Assembly: GCA_031258625.1 (NCBI GenBank)
Contig: JAIRMO010000061.1
Span: 1-13,962, forward strand
DNA length: 13,962 nt
Source of the DNA: Spirochaetaceae bacterium
GTDB taxonomy: Bacteria > Spirochaetota > Spirochaetia > Treponematales > Breznakiellaceae
Direction: 5' to 3'
Positions 13,908 through 13,962 of this stretch are shown here, piece by piece. A program made the translations under genes and the position numbers. The notes below the pieces were generated by a model, which worked only from the letters and a program-made list of their open reading frames with translations, did no database searches and was not told where the DNA came from. Each line of letters begins with the position of its first letter. The first letter of the stretch is position 1.

Positions 13908-13962
13908 CCATAAAAAATCCCTTTTTTCAAAAAAAAACTTGTCTTTTTGTTTTGATCGCCGT

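Overview
The window reads as a bacterial chromosome segment with strong AGGAGG-type ribosome binding sites, compact operons and moderately high GC over most of its length. The gene set (binding-protein-dependent sugar uptake without a local ATPase, cytoplasmic glycosidases, and an XRE-cupin regulator next to an acyl-CoA ligase) is what I would expect in a carbohydrate-fermenting anaerobe. A spirochaete of the Treponema group is my best guess, but this rests on resemblance and no single gene proves it.

Region 1 (1-508) has no gene. It holds a dense set of inverted repeats: a nested palindrome plus terminator at 2-126, two near-identical 14-bp palindromes at 150-163 and 201-214 beside an 18-bp direct repeat, and a perfect 19-bp hairpin at 413-454. 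A plausible promoter sits just before the first gene.

Region 2 (509-2077, plus strand) is a three-gene cassette: a RhiA-like protein of unknown function, a 67-residue CxxC...CxxC zinc-ribbon-like protein started by GTG, and a second, very divergent member of the same RhiA-like fold. The last gene stops inside a C-run/ATA/G-run repeat. Composition here differs from the rest (more AT, more ATA codons). A 19-bp motif occurs in opposite orientations on the two sides of the cassette (342-360 and 2362-2380). Together these suggest an acquired module.

Region 3 (2078-2461) is gene-free and packed with GC-rich palindromic repeats between convergent transcription units.

Region 4 (2462-4697, minus strand) is a two-gene operon: an XRE-cupin regulator followed after 10 bp by an AMP-forming acyl-CoA ligase.

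Region 5 (4796-13741, minus strand) is a sugar-utilisation operon, in transcription order: a GH2 beta-galactosidase, a sugar-binding lipoprotein, a 342-bp hairpin-rich spacer, two MalF/MalG-type permeases, a GH63-like clan GH-G glycosidase, and an EamA-family transporter whose start overlaps the glycosidase stop by 4 bp. The binding protein and permeases should import an oligosaccharide that the two cytoplasmic glycosidases cut. No ABC ATPase and no dedicated regulator are in the window. A promoter is visible at 13759-13787, and 13788-13962 is non-coding as far as I can see.
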